From an uncultured Tateyamaria sp. (lineage in GTDB: Bacteria; Pseudomonadota; Alphaproteobacteria; Rhodobacterales; Rhodobacteraceae), in contig NZ_CANMBJ010000004.1 of assembly GCF_947496075.1 (NCBI RefSeq), positions 744,001 to 808,000 of the forward strand: a DNA stretch of 64,000 nucleotides. Direction: 5' to 3'. This document shows positions 17,171 through 26,059 of this stretch, one piece after another. The notes beneath the pieces were generated by a model, which did not search any database, had not been told where the DNA came from, and saw only the letters and a list, made by a program, of their open reading frames with translations. Within the stretch, counting starts at the first letter, position 1, and every line of letters starts with the position of its first letter. Made by a program: the position numbers and the translations under genes.

Positions 17171-18868
17171 TCAGCGCACCAAGTAGGGTTTGCGCGCAGG
17201 GTCCGGGGCAGGCTTTGGGCCCAGCGCAACAGGAAAATCGCCCATCAGGTACGGGTGCATCCCTTGGTTTTTGAGATTTTGAAGGAATTGACCAAAGCCC
17301 GTGAGATTTGCAAGCTTCGGCACTTCGGACAGGCGGCGGGTATGGGTCAAACCAATTTCATCCAGAATGCCCTGAAGTGGTTCCATCGGCGCCTCAACGA
17401 ATTCCGCCATTGTCCACACGCGAATACGTGCCTTGGCGTATGGTGATCGCAACACGTTCAGGTGATCACTTTCGATCTTTTGCAGGCGTGCTGCTTCCTT
17501 TCGAATGTCCATAAAGTTCATGTTCGAGCGGAACAGGGGTACAGACCATGCACCCGAGATGACAGAGATCTGGGCGTTCGGGTCTTTGGCCACACGCCAA
17601 TTGATATCCTGGTTGTCACCGGGGCCAAACTGGAAGCATTGCCGCTCGCCCCGCGTGTTCCATATCAGGTTCGCTAGAAACGAGTTCGGATTGTAGTCAC
17701 GTGTCTTCGCACTGTTGCTAAGCGCACCGTTCAGCGTGGCCTGACCTTCTGCAAATTCGGCCCGGTCAGGGTGAAAGAGATGCCCGTGGACGCGCGCGCC
17801 CGTTGCTTTGGCAAGCCAGGGTTCGAAATTCTCGAAAATCTCGGTAAAGCCTTGGAAAACCGAGTAGGGAGCAGCGGTCACACCGTTTTCCCAGTCTTCG
17901 TTCGGAAAACGGCTTTGCATATACAAACCGGGCCGCCCGCGCGTTCTTCGCTCGACCGCTTTGGCGAAGATGCGGTCGATTTTGCCGGGGTTGGGTTCCG
18001 TGCGCTTCATCGCACCGGCTGGGTCCGTCAGGAATGCGTCGTACAGTCGGTTGGCATGGGGCCAGATCTTGCGGGCGACAAAACAATCAGACCGCCGCAG
18101 GAGTTGCAAGTGATCGTCGTAAAAGATGTGGGGCTTGCCCTGAAAGTCGAACTTTGACAGCGTCAGCGACCTGCTTTCAATTTCAATCGCGTACTGACGA
18201 GCAAGCGTTTGGTAGTAGCTTTCGTCAGGTATCCACACCTGTTTGAAATAGGCGTCATATTCTTTGCGGTCCGGACCTTGAAGGATCGCTGACAGCGTTT
18301 GCCGTGTCAGGCACCACCATTGGCTGCCCATGTGCGGAACCAGGCCAGCCGGTATCTTGCGCTTCAGTCCAAGCCTGCGCTGAAGCTCAACGTATTTGTC
18401 GAACAGAATTCGCTGACGTTTCCAGGAAAACGGGAAGCGCAACGTAAACCTCTCATGATCGAGGCCGCCGACGGTCCAAGGTACATCCGCGGTCGTCGCA
18501 CTTTCGATGAAGTCCGTGCGCGGACGGGCGGCGAGGTAGTCCACCAATTCCTCGACCGGGCGCAGAGGCAGGCATGAACCCGAAGCGAGGTAAACATGCC
18601 GCACGTCCGCAAATTCATTCAACATGAGCTCAGACGCTGCCTGACTGGCAGCGACAATGCTCCATGTTCCCCATTCACATCGGAAGCGCTTTGAGAATTT
18701 GATGGTCGGAACGTCGGACAGAGCCTTGGCAAATGCGACATATTTTTTTTTCGGCACATTCACATCGACATGGATCACAACCGGACATCCACCCATCGCC
18801 CAGAAGCGCGCCGCCTGTTCCGCGCGATCAAGTGCGGTGTGCACGAGCATGACGATACCGACGGTCAT
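17171..18868 (-). CDS. GT14-like glycosyltransferase with C-terminal extension
   Basis: The N-terminal part (about residues 1-280) matches the Branch/GT14 family of beta-1,6-N-acetylglucosaminyltransferase-like enzymes: MTVGIVMLVHT at the start, HVYLASGSCLPLRP (91-104), GSQWWCLTRQT and the IPDESYYQTL segment. The rest, to residue 565, is an extension that I associate with DUF5928-type domains of Rhodobacterales. The first four bases of the gene overlap the stop of the preceding transferase. It probably glycosylates a surface polymer in the cytosol. Donor and acceptor are unknown. Confidence 0.78.
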   Translation of the reverse strand: MTVGIVMLVHTALDRAEQAARFWAMGGCPVVIHVDVNVPKKKYVAFAKALSDVPTIKFSKRFRCEWGTWSIVAASQAASELMLNEFADVRHVYLASGSCLPLRPVEELVDYLAARPRTDFIESATTADVPWTVGGLDHERFTLRFPFSWKRQRILFDKYVELQRRLGLKRKIPAGLVPHMGSQWWCLTRQTLSAILQGPDRKEYDAYFKQVWIPDESYYQTLARQYAIEIESRSLTLSKFDFQGKPHIFYDDHLQLLRRSDCFVARKIWPHANRLYDAFLTDPAGAMKRTEPNPGKIDRIFAKAVERRTRGRPGLYMQSRFPNEDWENGVTAAPYSVFQGFTEIFENFEPWLAKATGARVHGHLFHPDRAEFAEGQATLNGALSNSAKTRDYNPNSFLANLIWNTRGERQCFQFGPGDNQDINWRVAKDPNAQISVISGAWSVPLFRSNMNFMDIRKEAARLQKIESDHLNVLRSPYAKARIRVWTMAEFVEAPMEPLQGILDEIGLTHTRRLSEVPKLANLTGFGQFLQNLKNQGMHPYLMGDFPVALGPKPAPDPARKPYLVR

Positions 18869-19899
18869 GCCCAGTTCCCCTTGGACATTAGCCCTAGAAT
18901 CTCTAGCTGACGCCAGTTGATGTACTTCTCAGACCATTTGCACCACAGGTCCGGATCGTCGCGCTGTGTGGCGGCATAGGCCTTGTACTCGATCGACGCC
19001 GCATAGTGCTGCTTGCGATCAAGCTCTTCCGATGCTTTGGTAGCAAACGTGTCGAGGAACTTGGCATGCAACAGCACGCCCGACGCCTTTTCGCCGCCCC
19101 ATTCATCATAGACCTGGTTCAGACCGCGCGGCAAAAGCATATGTGTGGAGCTGGCATAAGCATATCTCCGATTCCATTTAACCAGCGGAATCTTGTTCAA
19201 CGCCGGGGCTTGTGCAGGCTCGTCGGGGAAAAAGGCACGGGCACGTGGACCTCCTTGAATCCAAAGGTTGCCCATACTTTCATTCTTGGAAATCGTGTAG
19301 TTGCCGCTATCGAACCAGCTGGCAATTTCCAACGGATTTTGGCCTGAGGAATACGGTTGTTCATCCAGCCTACCCTTCGGGTACATATCCAGGAGCATCG
19401 CCGAGAAGGACCGGATTGATGAAGCATCCAACCAATCCGTCAACGCTCTCAGTGGTCGTGTGTCACAGAATGGATAGACAAAGAACTCATCCGGATCGAC
19501 GACAAGCGTCCAGTGACCATGCGCGTATTTTCGTTGCAACCAATTCAGCCAATCCACACCGAAGGTGGCGGACTTGTAACTGCCTTGCGTATGCCAGATC
19601 GAGATATCATCCTGCCCGACAAGATGATCAATGCCAGCATCTGTGCTGTCATTGTCCACAAAGAAAAAGTGATTGACCCCAAGATCACGGTAGTAAGACA
19701 GAAAGTACGGAAGACGCACGCTTTCATTGCGAAATGTGCAGAACAACAACAGATCGTTGGGCCGGATAAGATGCGTCCGGTCCTGCACTTTGTGCAACTC
19801 TCTGGACTTCCGCATCGCACGGACAATGCGGCGCTTCCGTCGCAAGCGCATTTTATAGGAGTTCCAAACGCCCACCTGTTTGTTCCATTCCTTCGACAA
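18865..19899 (-). CDS. Glycosyltransferase, GT-A fold (GT2/GT92-like), paralogue 1
   Basis: This protein of up to 344 residues has the Glyco_tranf_2_4-type core: TFRNESVRLPYFLSYYRDLG, then FFVDNDSTD (79-87), and the metal-binding DPDEFFVYP (135-143). It shares this layout with the gene at 20063, so they are tandem paralogues. The start is uncertain: the frame begins at a TTG (19899), with a GTG at 19875 preceded by GGAA and the first ATG at 19851. The N-terminal 45 residues are very basic. It probably adds a sugar to the same polymer as its neighbours. Confidence 0.78.
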   Translation of the reverse strand: MSKEWNKQVGVWNSYKMRLRRKRRIVRAMRKSRELHKVQDRTHLIRPNDLLLFCTFRNESVRLPYFLSYYRDLGVNHFFFVDNDSTDAGIDHLVGQDDISIWHTQGSYKSATFGVDWLNWLQRKYAHGHWTLVVDPDEFFVYPFCDTRPLRALTDWLDASSIRSFSAMLLDMYPKGRLDEQPYSSGQNPLEIASWFDSGNYTISKNESMGNLWIQGGPRARAFFPDEPAQAPALNKIPLVKWNRRYAYASSTHMLLPRGLNQVYDEWGGEKASGVLLHAKFLDTFATKASEELDRKQHYAASIEYKAYAATQRDDPDLWCKWSEKYINWRQLEILGLMSKGNWA

Positions 19900-20062
19900 A
19901 CCCTGTTTTCAGTTCGAAATCAGAGGTTTCCGGTTTGCTCTCGGACTCTATTTGGCCCATTTTTGTGTGTACGGGCAACGAACTTACAAACAGTTACCAG
20001 AATTTTTTATCGATTTCACCAAAGTTGCCGCTGCGAAGCGGACTTGAACGCGCCAACTTCCG

Positions 20063-21139
20063 TTACTTCCATCCCCCAGACGACATCAAACCAAGCGCTT
20101 CCAACTGTTGCCAACCCTCGTATTTGACCGACTCCGGCGTCCACATACACGGGTGATCCAATATGGCATCGTAATAGCCCAACATTGCATTTGGCTCTGC
20201 GAAATGCTGCTGTCTGCTCCTGTCCTCGCGCGCTTTCTCCACAATATCAGGCAGAAACTTGGTGTGAAGCAAGACGCCGGATGGCATGTCAGACCCGGGA
20301 CCATCAAATTCACGGTTCAACCGCGGAGGCAACGCCGAATGGCACGAGTTCAAGTATGCGAATGAATGATGCCATTTGATCAACGGTATCTTGTTCAGCG
20401 TTGGTGAACGCTGCGGCGCATTCTGAAAGAATACGCGTTCGCGCACGCCGCCCTGTACCCAAAGGTTGTGAACGGGCAACTGTCGTTGCGCCCGATACGG
20501 TCCTGAATCGAACCATTGCACGCAGTGCAACGGGTCTTCGCCGATGTTGTATTCTTGATGTCCCAAAGGCTGGCGCGGATACAAGTCAAGCATCATCGTG
20601 CCAAATACCGACCGGCCCTGCGCTTCCAGCCATTGCGTCAACTCGGCCAGACTTCTGGTTTCATGGTGCGCATACACCAGCAGCTCATCCGCATCCAACA
20701 TAAGAGACCACAGGCCGCTGCAATACCGCATCTGTAACCACGTCATCCAATCAACGCCAAACCGGGCGGCGCGATAACTAGACGGGGTCCACCAAACCGA
20801 GGTGTCAGGTTGATCCGCCAGGAAGTCTGCTGTTCCATCGTCACTGTGATTGTCGATAACAAGAAAATGGCTGACCCCAAGCGCACGATAGTATTCAAAG
20901 AAATGAGGCAGTCGCTGCAGTTCATTGCGCAGGGTCATCACAGCGACCAAATCATTCCGTCCAATCAGTGCGGTCCTGTCGGCAATGCATGTCAATTGGT
21001 GTCGGCTGCGCCATGATCGCCACAAGAGACGTCGACGCTTCCATCGCATCCGATAAGCTGAAGACGCACTTGCCACATATGACTTCGTTGAGCGTGGATT
21101 ATGTGTCGTAGTGGCCAGTTTGATGCCATCTCCATGCAT
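20063..21139 (-). CDS. Glycosyltransferase, GT-A fold (GT2/GT92-like), paralogue 2
   Basis: The protein (up to 358 residues) parallels paralogue 1: TLRNELQRLPHFFEYYRALG, VIDNHSDDGT (94-103) and DADELLVY (149-156), plus the shared RYCSGLWSLM/KYAHGHWTLV segment. The ATG at 21139 lies inside galE, giving a 41-base overlap. A GTG at 21076, aligned with a GTG in paralogue 1, would avoid the overlap and may be the true start. 163 bases without a gene separate it from paralogue 1; that stretch is A+T-richer but I see no defined promoter there. Confidence 0.78.
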   Translation of the reverse strand: MHGDGIKLATTTHNPRSTKSYVASASSAYRMRWKRRRLLWRSWRSRHQLTCIADRTALIGRNDLVAVMTLRNELQRLPHFFEYYRALGVSHFLVIDNHSDDGTADFLADQPDTSVWWTPSSYRAARFGVDWMTWLQMRYCSGLWSLMLDADELLVYAHHETRSLAELTQWLEAQGRSVFGTMMLDLYPRQPLGHQEYNIGEDPLHCVQWFDSGPYRAQRQLPVHNLWVQGGVRERVFFQNAPQRSPTLNKIPLIKWHHSFAYLNSCHSALPPRLNREFDGPGSDMPSGVLLHTKFLPDIVEKAREDRSRQQHFAEPNAMLGYYDAILDHPCMWTPESVKYEGWQQLEALGLMSSGGWK

Positions 21140-22082
21140 CGGTGATCATCGTTTCCAGCGTAGACCGGGTTGGGGTCCACCCCAGCTCCGTTTCTGCCCG
21201 TGTGGAACCTGATACCAGCTTGGTGCAATCGCCTGGACGGCGTTCTCCGTCCACATAGGGTACTGCCTGATTTGTTACGGCCCGGGAATGGTCAATCACC
21301 TCCCGAACGGAAAACCCGCTTCCCGTTCCAAGGTTGAACACGCGGCTATCTTTGCCATTTTCCAACCAGTTCAGGCCCAACACATGGGCATCCACCAGAT
21401 CGCAGACATGGACATAATCGCGGATGCAGGTGCCGTCAGGTGTGTCATAGTCGGCGCCATGCACCGTCAGCGCGTCACGTTTTCCAGCGATGGCATCCAG
21501 CATCAACGGAACAAGATGCGTTTCGGGCTGATGAAATTCACCCACCTCCGCCTCTGGATCAGCACCCGCCACGTTGAAATAGCGGAATATTACGTGCCGC
21601 AGGCCATGGGCTGCCTCGAAATCGCGCAGGATATCCTCGATCGCGCGCTTGGATGCACCGTAGGCGTTGATGGGATGTTGTGCGCTGTCTTCATCAAGGA
21701 CAACGTTGTCTTGATCGCCATAGGTGGCGCATGTGGAAGAGAACACAAAATCAAGACATTGGGCAGCCACTGCCGCCTCGATCAACGTCAGGGAGCCCAA
21801 GACATTGTTGCGCCAATATCGGCCCGGATTTTGCATGCTTTCGCCGACTTGACTGAGGGCTGCAAAATGCATGACCGCAACTGGTTTGTATTTTGCAAAA
21901 GCCGCATCAAGCGCGGCGCGATCCAACAGGTCGCCCTGGACAAACGGGCCGAACTTGACGGCGTCACGCCAGCCCGTTTCCAGATTGTCAAAAGTGACGG
22001 GTACGTATCCAGCAGCGCGTAACGCTTTGCAGGCGTGGGAACCGATGTATCCCGCGCCCCCCGTCACAAGAACATGTTTCAC
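21099..22082 (-). CDS. galE: UDP-glucose 4-epimerase
   Basis: GalE interconverts UDP-glucose and UDP-galactose for polysaccharide synthesis. The 327-residue short-chain dehydrogenase has the NAD-binding GGAGYIGSH (8-16), SSTCATYG and the catalytic pair Y141-K145 in YGASK. It lies just downstream of galU on the same strand, so UDP-glucose formation and epimerisation are coupled. UDP-glucuronate or UDP-GalNAc epimerase activity cannot be excluded from sequence. Confidence 0.92.
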   Translation of the reverse strand: MKHVLVTGGAGYIGSHACKALRAAGYVPVTFDNLETGWRDAVKFGPFVQGDLLDRAALDAAFAKYKPVAVMHFAALSQVGESMQNPGRYWRNNVLGSLTLIEAAVAAQCLDFVFSSTCATYGDQDNVVLDEDSAQHPINAYGASKRAIEDILRDFEAAHGLRHVIFRYFNVAGADPEAEVGEFHQPETHLVPLMLDAIAGKRDALTVHGADYDTPDGTCIRDYVHVCDLVDAHVLGLNWLENGKDSRVFNLGTGSGFSVREVIDHSRAVTNQAVPYVDGERRPGDCTKLVSGSTRAETELGWTPTRSTLETMITDAWRWHQTGHYDT

Positions 22083-22096
22083 GTCAAAGTCCTGAG

Positions 22097-22990
22097 TTAC
22101 TCGGCAGCTTTGTCCATTTGGACAACATCACGAATATAGCCAAGCAGGTCATCCCGCAATTCATCCCGCGCCAGACCAAAGGCAACGGTAGCCTGCAGGA
22201 AACCGGATTTGGATCCACAATCGAAGCGCTGACCGCGGAAACGGAAGCCGTACACGCCATCCTCCCCGCCAATTTCGCTGGCAATTGCATCCGTCAGCTG
22301 GATTTCCCCGCCTGCGCCCGACTTCATCTGGTTGAGCGATCGAAGAACCTTGGTGGTCAGAATGTAGCGTCCGATCACGGCTAGGTTCGAGGGTGCTTCG
22401 CCTGCCGGGGGTTTTTCGACCATACCTTTGGCTTCGACCAGATGGCCCATATCGTTCTTGATGTCGAGCACACCATAAGAGGACGCACGCTCAGGCGGAA
22501 CTTCCATGGCGGCCACGATGTTGCCGCCGGTTTCGTTGTAAGCTTCCACCATCTGTTGCAGACAAGGCGTGTCCGCAGCAATCACGTCATCCGGCAGGAT
22601 CACAGCAAAGGGTTCGTTCGCGATCAAGCGGCGTGCGCACCATACGGCGTGCCCAAGGCCAAGCGCCTTGTGCTGGCGGATATAGGCAATTGCCCCGCTT
22701 TCCATATTGGTGTCCTTGAGGGTCTCAAGAAGCTGGTCTTTGCCCTTTTTGCGCAGCTCCTGTTCGAGTGTTGGCGCGTGGTCAAAGTAGTCTTCGAGCG
22801 CCCCTTTACCGCGCGAGGTGACAAAAATGAACTCCTTGATCCCGGCGGCACGCGCTTCATCAATCGCGTACTGGATCAACGGGCGGTCAACGAGTGTCAT
22901 GATTTCCTTTGGCACCGATTTTGTCGCTGGCAGGAATCGCGTTCCCAAACCCGCAACCGGAAAGATCGCCTTGGTCACCTTTTTGCGCAT
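22097..22990 (-). CDS. galU: UTP-glucose-1-phosphate uridylyltransferase
   Basis: GalU makes UDP-glucose from UTP and glucose 1-phosphate. The 297-residue nucleotidyltransferase begins MRKKVTKAIFPVAGLG and contains GLGTRFLPATKSVPKE, the signature of the family, and GSKSGFLQATVAFGL near the C-terminus. The ATG at 22990 has an SD-like GAGGG; the open frame extends eight residues upstream without support. It precedes galE by 14 bases. Confidence 0.93.
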   Translation of the reverse strand: MRKKVTKAIFPVAGLGTRFLPATKSVPKEIMTLVDRPLIQYAIDEARAAGIKEFIFVTSRGKGALEDYFDHAPTLEQELRKKGKDQLLETLKDTNMESGAIAYIRQHKALGLGHAVWCARRLIANEPFAVILPDDVIAADTPCLQQMVEAYNETGGNIVAAMEVPPERASSYGVLDIKNDMGHLVEAKGMVEKPPAGEAPSNLAVIGRYILTTKVLRSLNQMKSGAGGEIQLTDAIASEIGGEDGVYGFRFRGQRFDCGSKSGFLQATVAFGLARDELRDDLLGYIRDVVQMDKAAE

Positions 22991-23011
22991 AGTCACCCTC
23001 TGCTTACAAAA

Positions 23012-23028
23012 CACGTATTATCAACGTG
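23012..23028. promoter_or_regulatory. Inverted repeat upstream of galU
   Basis: CACGT-N7-ACGTG is a perfect five-base inverted repeat 22 bases before the galU ATG. On the minus strand it encloses GATAAT, a -10-like hexamer, and a TTGACG lies farther upstream at 21-base spacing, which is too long for a normal promoter. It may be an operator over the galU promoter. The rest of the 23029-23115 gap shows nothing I recognise. Confidence 0.3.
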
Positions 23029-23115
23029 ATTACTACTAAACTGCGTCAAACGAATGTCCAATTCCCTAATCCCGGTCAGCACAGGCTAAGTGTTGCCCAG
23101 ACGCGCCAAAATTCG

Positions 23116-24345
23116 CTAATCAATCAGCCGCTGTTTGCCGATGCGGCTTGTTTCTGCTGCGACACGTTCGCCAAAGCTGAACATTCGAAACACCGGCGCG
23201 TTGCGGTTTGATTTGCCGAACAGGCCACCACTTTGTTCCCAGAATCCAGCAGGATCAAAGCCCACGCGATGCCGTAGCGTAGTCGGTGAGAACAAAAAAA
23301 GCGATACAATTTCGCCCTGCTCTACGCGCTTGGCTGCCTCGGTGCGAAGACGTTCGCGCTGCCAGCTCCGCCCGGCCAACACAACGGATGTCCGTCGTTG
23401 CCACGGAAAGGGCTTGAACGCAGAGATCGGACTGCGTGAGACTTGCGCGCCACCGCGCTGACGCATCAACCCCTGACTATAGCCCTTGTCCAGACGCGAA
23501 AGCAGATGGCGCACATCGCGAGGCAACAGCCGCCCGGCAACCATATGGGTCAACACCCGCCTGCGCTCGCTGCTTCGGATGGCACGCCAATGGTCTCGGC
23601 GCTGGTGTTCAGAGAGGTATTTGCGCTGAAAAACCGCCCAACTTGACCCGATATCAAACAGGTCGCGTGGAACACGATCCTGACGCCTGCGCGGGCTTGC
23701 CGCGAACCCATGATGCACTTCTGCCATCGGCACGATGGCCGTTACATACCCGCCACGAGCCAAACGCAAGTTCAGATCGGTTTCATCAAGATAGAATGCA
23801 AAACCGGGATCGAACCCCTCCAGCGTCACTAACACGTCACGGCGCACGGCCATGTTCGTGCCTTCGGTCTTGGTTGCGCGCCGTCCCTTGGGTGTCAAAA
23901 GGGTCGCCCGGTTCGGGCTAACGTCCAATGGCTGTGCGGCACCCATCGTGTCCACGGTACGCGCCTGCCATTGCCAAGAGATACCATTCCGCCCCCGAAC
24001 AAAGCCACCAACTGCCGCAACATGCTGTCGGTCTGCTGGTGCAACGAGCTGGTGAAGCCAGCTTGGCTCAGGCACGGCATCGTCATCGATGAACGCCACG
24101 ATGTCGCCCGCCGCATGGCTGATACCAAGGTTACGCGCTTCGGAAATGTTTGGCCGGTCAAATTCAACCAGCTTGACTTGATCGGCAAATGGTCCCGCCC
24201 GCAGGGCACTACAACCGGCTGGGTCCGCAACAACCACGACCTCGAATACCGGATACTGAAGCTGGGACACCCCGGTCAGGCACCATGTCAGCGCGGTCGG
24301 CCGGTCGCGGCTTACCACCACAACACTGACCGTCGGTTGCGTCAT
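23116..24345 (-). CDS. Family 2 glycosyltransferase
   Basis: The 409-residue protein has a GT2 domain at its N-terminus: VSVVVVSRDRP (6-16), a metal-binding DDD (87-89) in AFIDDDAVPEPSW, and YLDETDLNLRL near residue 185. The C-terminal 170 residues are basic and not assignable. It overlaps kdsB by four bases, which points to LPS core or capsule work. I see no membrane segment, so it should act in the cytosol or at the membrane surface. The specific sugar is unknown. Confidence 0.82.
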   Translation of the reverse strand: MTQPTVSVVVVSRDRPTALTWCLTGVSQLQYPVFEVVVVADPAGCSALRAGPFADQVKLVEFDRPNISEARNLGISHAAGDIVAFIDDDAVPEPSWLHQLVAPADRQHVAAVGGFVRGRNGISWQWQARTVDTMGAAQPLDVSPNRATLLTPKGRRATKTEGTNMAVRRDVLVTLEGFDPGFAFYLDETDLNLRLARGGYVTAIVPMAEVHHGFAASPRRRQDRVPRDLFDIGSSWAVFQRKYLSEHQRRDHWRAIRSSERRRVLTHMVAGRLLPRDVRHLLSRLDKGYSQGLMRQRGGAQVSRSPISAFKPFPWQRRTSVVLAGRSWQRERLRTEAAKRVEQGEIVSLFLFSPTTLRHRVGFDPAGFWEQSGGLFGKSNRNAPVFRMFSFGERVAAETSRIGKQRLID

Positions 24346-25142
24346 GCCACTCCCATTTCTGCCATCATTGCTTCGATCCGGGGAACATCGGCGGGGTTGT
24401 TCAACTCCCAGAACTGGCGGCCTCGCGCCTCAACTTCGACACACAGAACCTGACGTCCGTTTTCAAGAAAACGCAGCTGTTCCAACCCTTCCAGTGTCTC
24501 CAATGGGCCCACGGGCCACGTCGGATAGGCAGCCAAGGCATCGGGTCGGTAGGCGTAAACGCCAACGTGATGGAACACGGGCGTATCCGCATCATCCGCA
24601 TAGGTGCCATTCGTGTAAGGGATCACTTCTTTGGAGAAGTACATCGCCTGACCAGCCACGCCAAAAACCGCGGTCGTGCCGCCAACACGGCCGGCCCTTC
24701 GATCTTCGAGGAACCCGCGCAAGGTCGCTCCGTCGCAACGCAGCACCGGTGTGGCAATCTCGGCATCAGGCGCTGCGCGCAGTCCAGCCACCAACCCCTC
24801 GATGAACCAGGCCGGGGTCAGGGGCGCGTCCCCTTGCAAGTTGACCACAATCTCGTACCCAGCGCCCAGCGCCTGGTGCGCTTCGGCACAGCGCTCGGTG
24901 CCGTTGCCACAGGTGTCCGAGGTCATCACGACCTCGGCTCCAAAAGCCTCTGACGCCTCTTTTATCCGATCGTCATCCGTCGCGACGACAACACGGTCGA
25001 CGCCATCCACAGCCAAAGCCGCGCGCCAGCTGCGTTCAATCAACGTTTGCGACTGACCGGTCGCGCCGGTCAGCGGCACCAGCGGCTTGCCCGGATAACG
25101 GGACGACGCATAGCGCGCCGGGATAACGATTAGGACAGACAT
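24342..25142 (-). CDS. kdsB: 3-deoxy-manno-octulosonate cytidylyltransferase
   Basis: KdsB activates Kdo as CMP-Kdo for lipid A core or for a Kdo linker in capsule. The 266-residue enzyme begins MSVLIVIPARYASSRYPGKPL, the CTP-binding signature, and has NLQGDAPL, ATPV and HVGVYAYR segments of the family. It overlaps the cysQ stop by one base. With kdsD at 11616 the window holds two of the Kdo pathway steps. Confidence 0.93.
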   Translation of the reverse strand: MSVLIVIPARYASSRYPGKPLVPLTGATGQSQTLIERSWRAALAVDGVDRVVVATDDDRIKEASEAFGAEVVMTSDTCGNGTERCAEAHQALGAGYEIVVNLQGDAPLTPAWFIEGLVAGLRAAPDAEIATPVLRCDGATLRGFLEDRRAGRVGGTTAVFGVAGQAMYFSKEVIPYTNGTYADDADTPVFHHVGVYAYRPDALAAYPTWPVGPLETLEGLEQLRFLENGRQVLCVEVEARGRQFWELNNPADVPRIEAMMAEMGVA

Positions 25143-25939
25143 TAGGCTGATTTCAGATCAACGGCGGGCGCGTAAGCGATAAAGAAAGGATTGGCATAGC
25201 CTTCCTTGCCGTAGACCAGCGGGCTGTGATCGTCAAAACGAACAACCTTACCACCGGCACCGGCCAGCACAGCGTGACCAGCCGCAGTGTCCCATTCCAT
25301 CGTGCGACCGACGCGGGGGTAGATGTCGGCTTCCCCGGTCGCCACAAGGCAGAATTTCAGAGACGACCCCGCGCTTTTCATGTCTTTGACCGCGTATTTG
25401 TTGATGTAGTCGTCTGTCGCCTGATCGCGGTGTGACTTCGATGCAACCACCATCAAGGCGCTGTTGTCACTGTTGGCAACAGATAACGGGGTAACCGCGC
25501 CGACTGTGTCTTTATCGAGTGCGCCGGTTTCTTCCACCGTTTTCCCGTCTGCTTGAGTATAGAACATGCGACCCTTGGCCGGAGCGTAGACAACGCCGCG
25601 GGTTGGCACGCCATCTTCGACAAGGGCGATGTTCACCGTGAAGTCTCCACGGCGGTGCACAAATTCCTTGGTCCCGTCGAGCGGGTCAACAATCAGAAAA
25701 GTCTTTCCAGTCGTGTCATGGGTGGCCGACTGTTCTTCGGTCACCAGCATGACGTCAGGAAACGCGGCGCGGAGGCCAGCCGAAATCAGTGCATCCGCAG
25801 CTTCATCCGCTTCGGTCACTGGGCTGTCATCTGATTTGACTTTCACATCGAAGTCATCGGCGCCATAAATCTCCATGATCTTGTCGCCCGCTTCCAAGGC
25901 GAGCTTGCGGATCACGGGGACCAATTCTTCGTACGTCAT
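25142..25939 (-). CDS. cysQ: 3'(2'),5'-bisphosphate nucleotidase CysQ
   Basis: The 265-residue protein belongs to the lithium-sensitive inositol monophosphatase superfamily. The metal ligands are visible at E68/E69 (VTEEQ) and DPLDGT (85-90), with EWDTAAGHAVL near the C-terminus. CysQ hydrolyses PAP, the by-product of PAPS reductase and sulfotransferases, to AMP. A sulfotransferase at 15737 in the same block makes this role fitting. The start at 25939 is set by AAGGAGG; the frame runs upstream to 26068 without support. Confidence 0.88.
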   Translation of the reverse strand: MTYEELVPVIRKLALEAGDKIMEIYGADDFDVKVKSDDSPVTEADEAADALISAGLRAAFPDVMLVTEEQSATHDTTGKTFLIVDPLDGTKEFVHRRGDFTVNIALVEDGVPTRGVVYAPAKGRMFYTQADGKTVEETGALDKDTVGAVTPLSVANSDNSALMVVASKSHRDQATDDYINKYAVKDMKSAGSSLKFCLVATGEADIYPRVGRTMEWDTAAGHAVLAGAGGKVVRFDDHSPLVYGKEGYANPFFIAYAPAVDLKSA

Positions 25940-26059
25940 CAAATAGCCTCCTTGGCTGGGCATTTGTTGAAAACTGCCTGCGCGGCCCTTATGATGCGAC
26001 GATAACGGAACGGCAAGAATTCCCTGCGACCATCGCGGCATACGAGGCAAAAACCGCTC

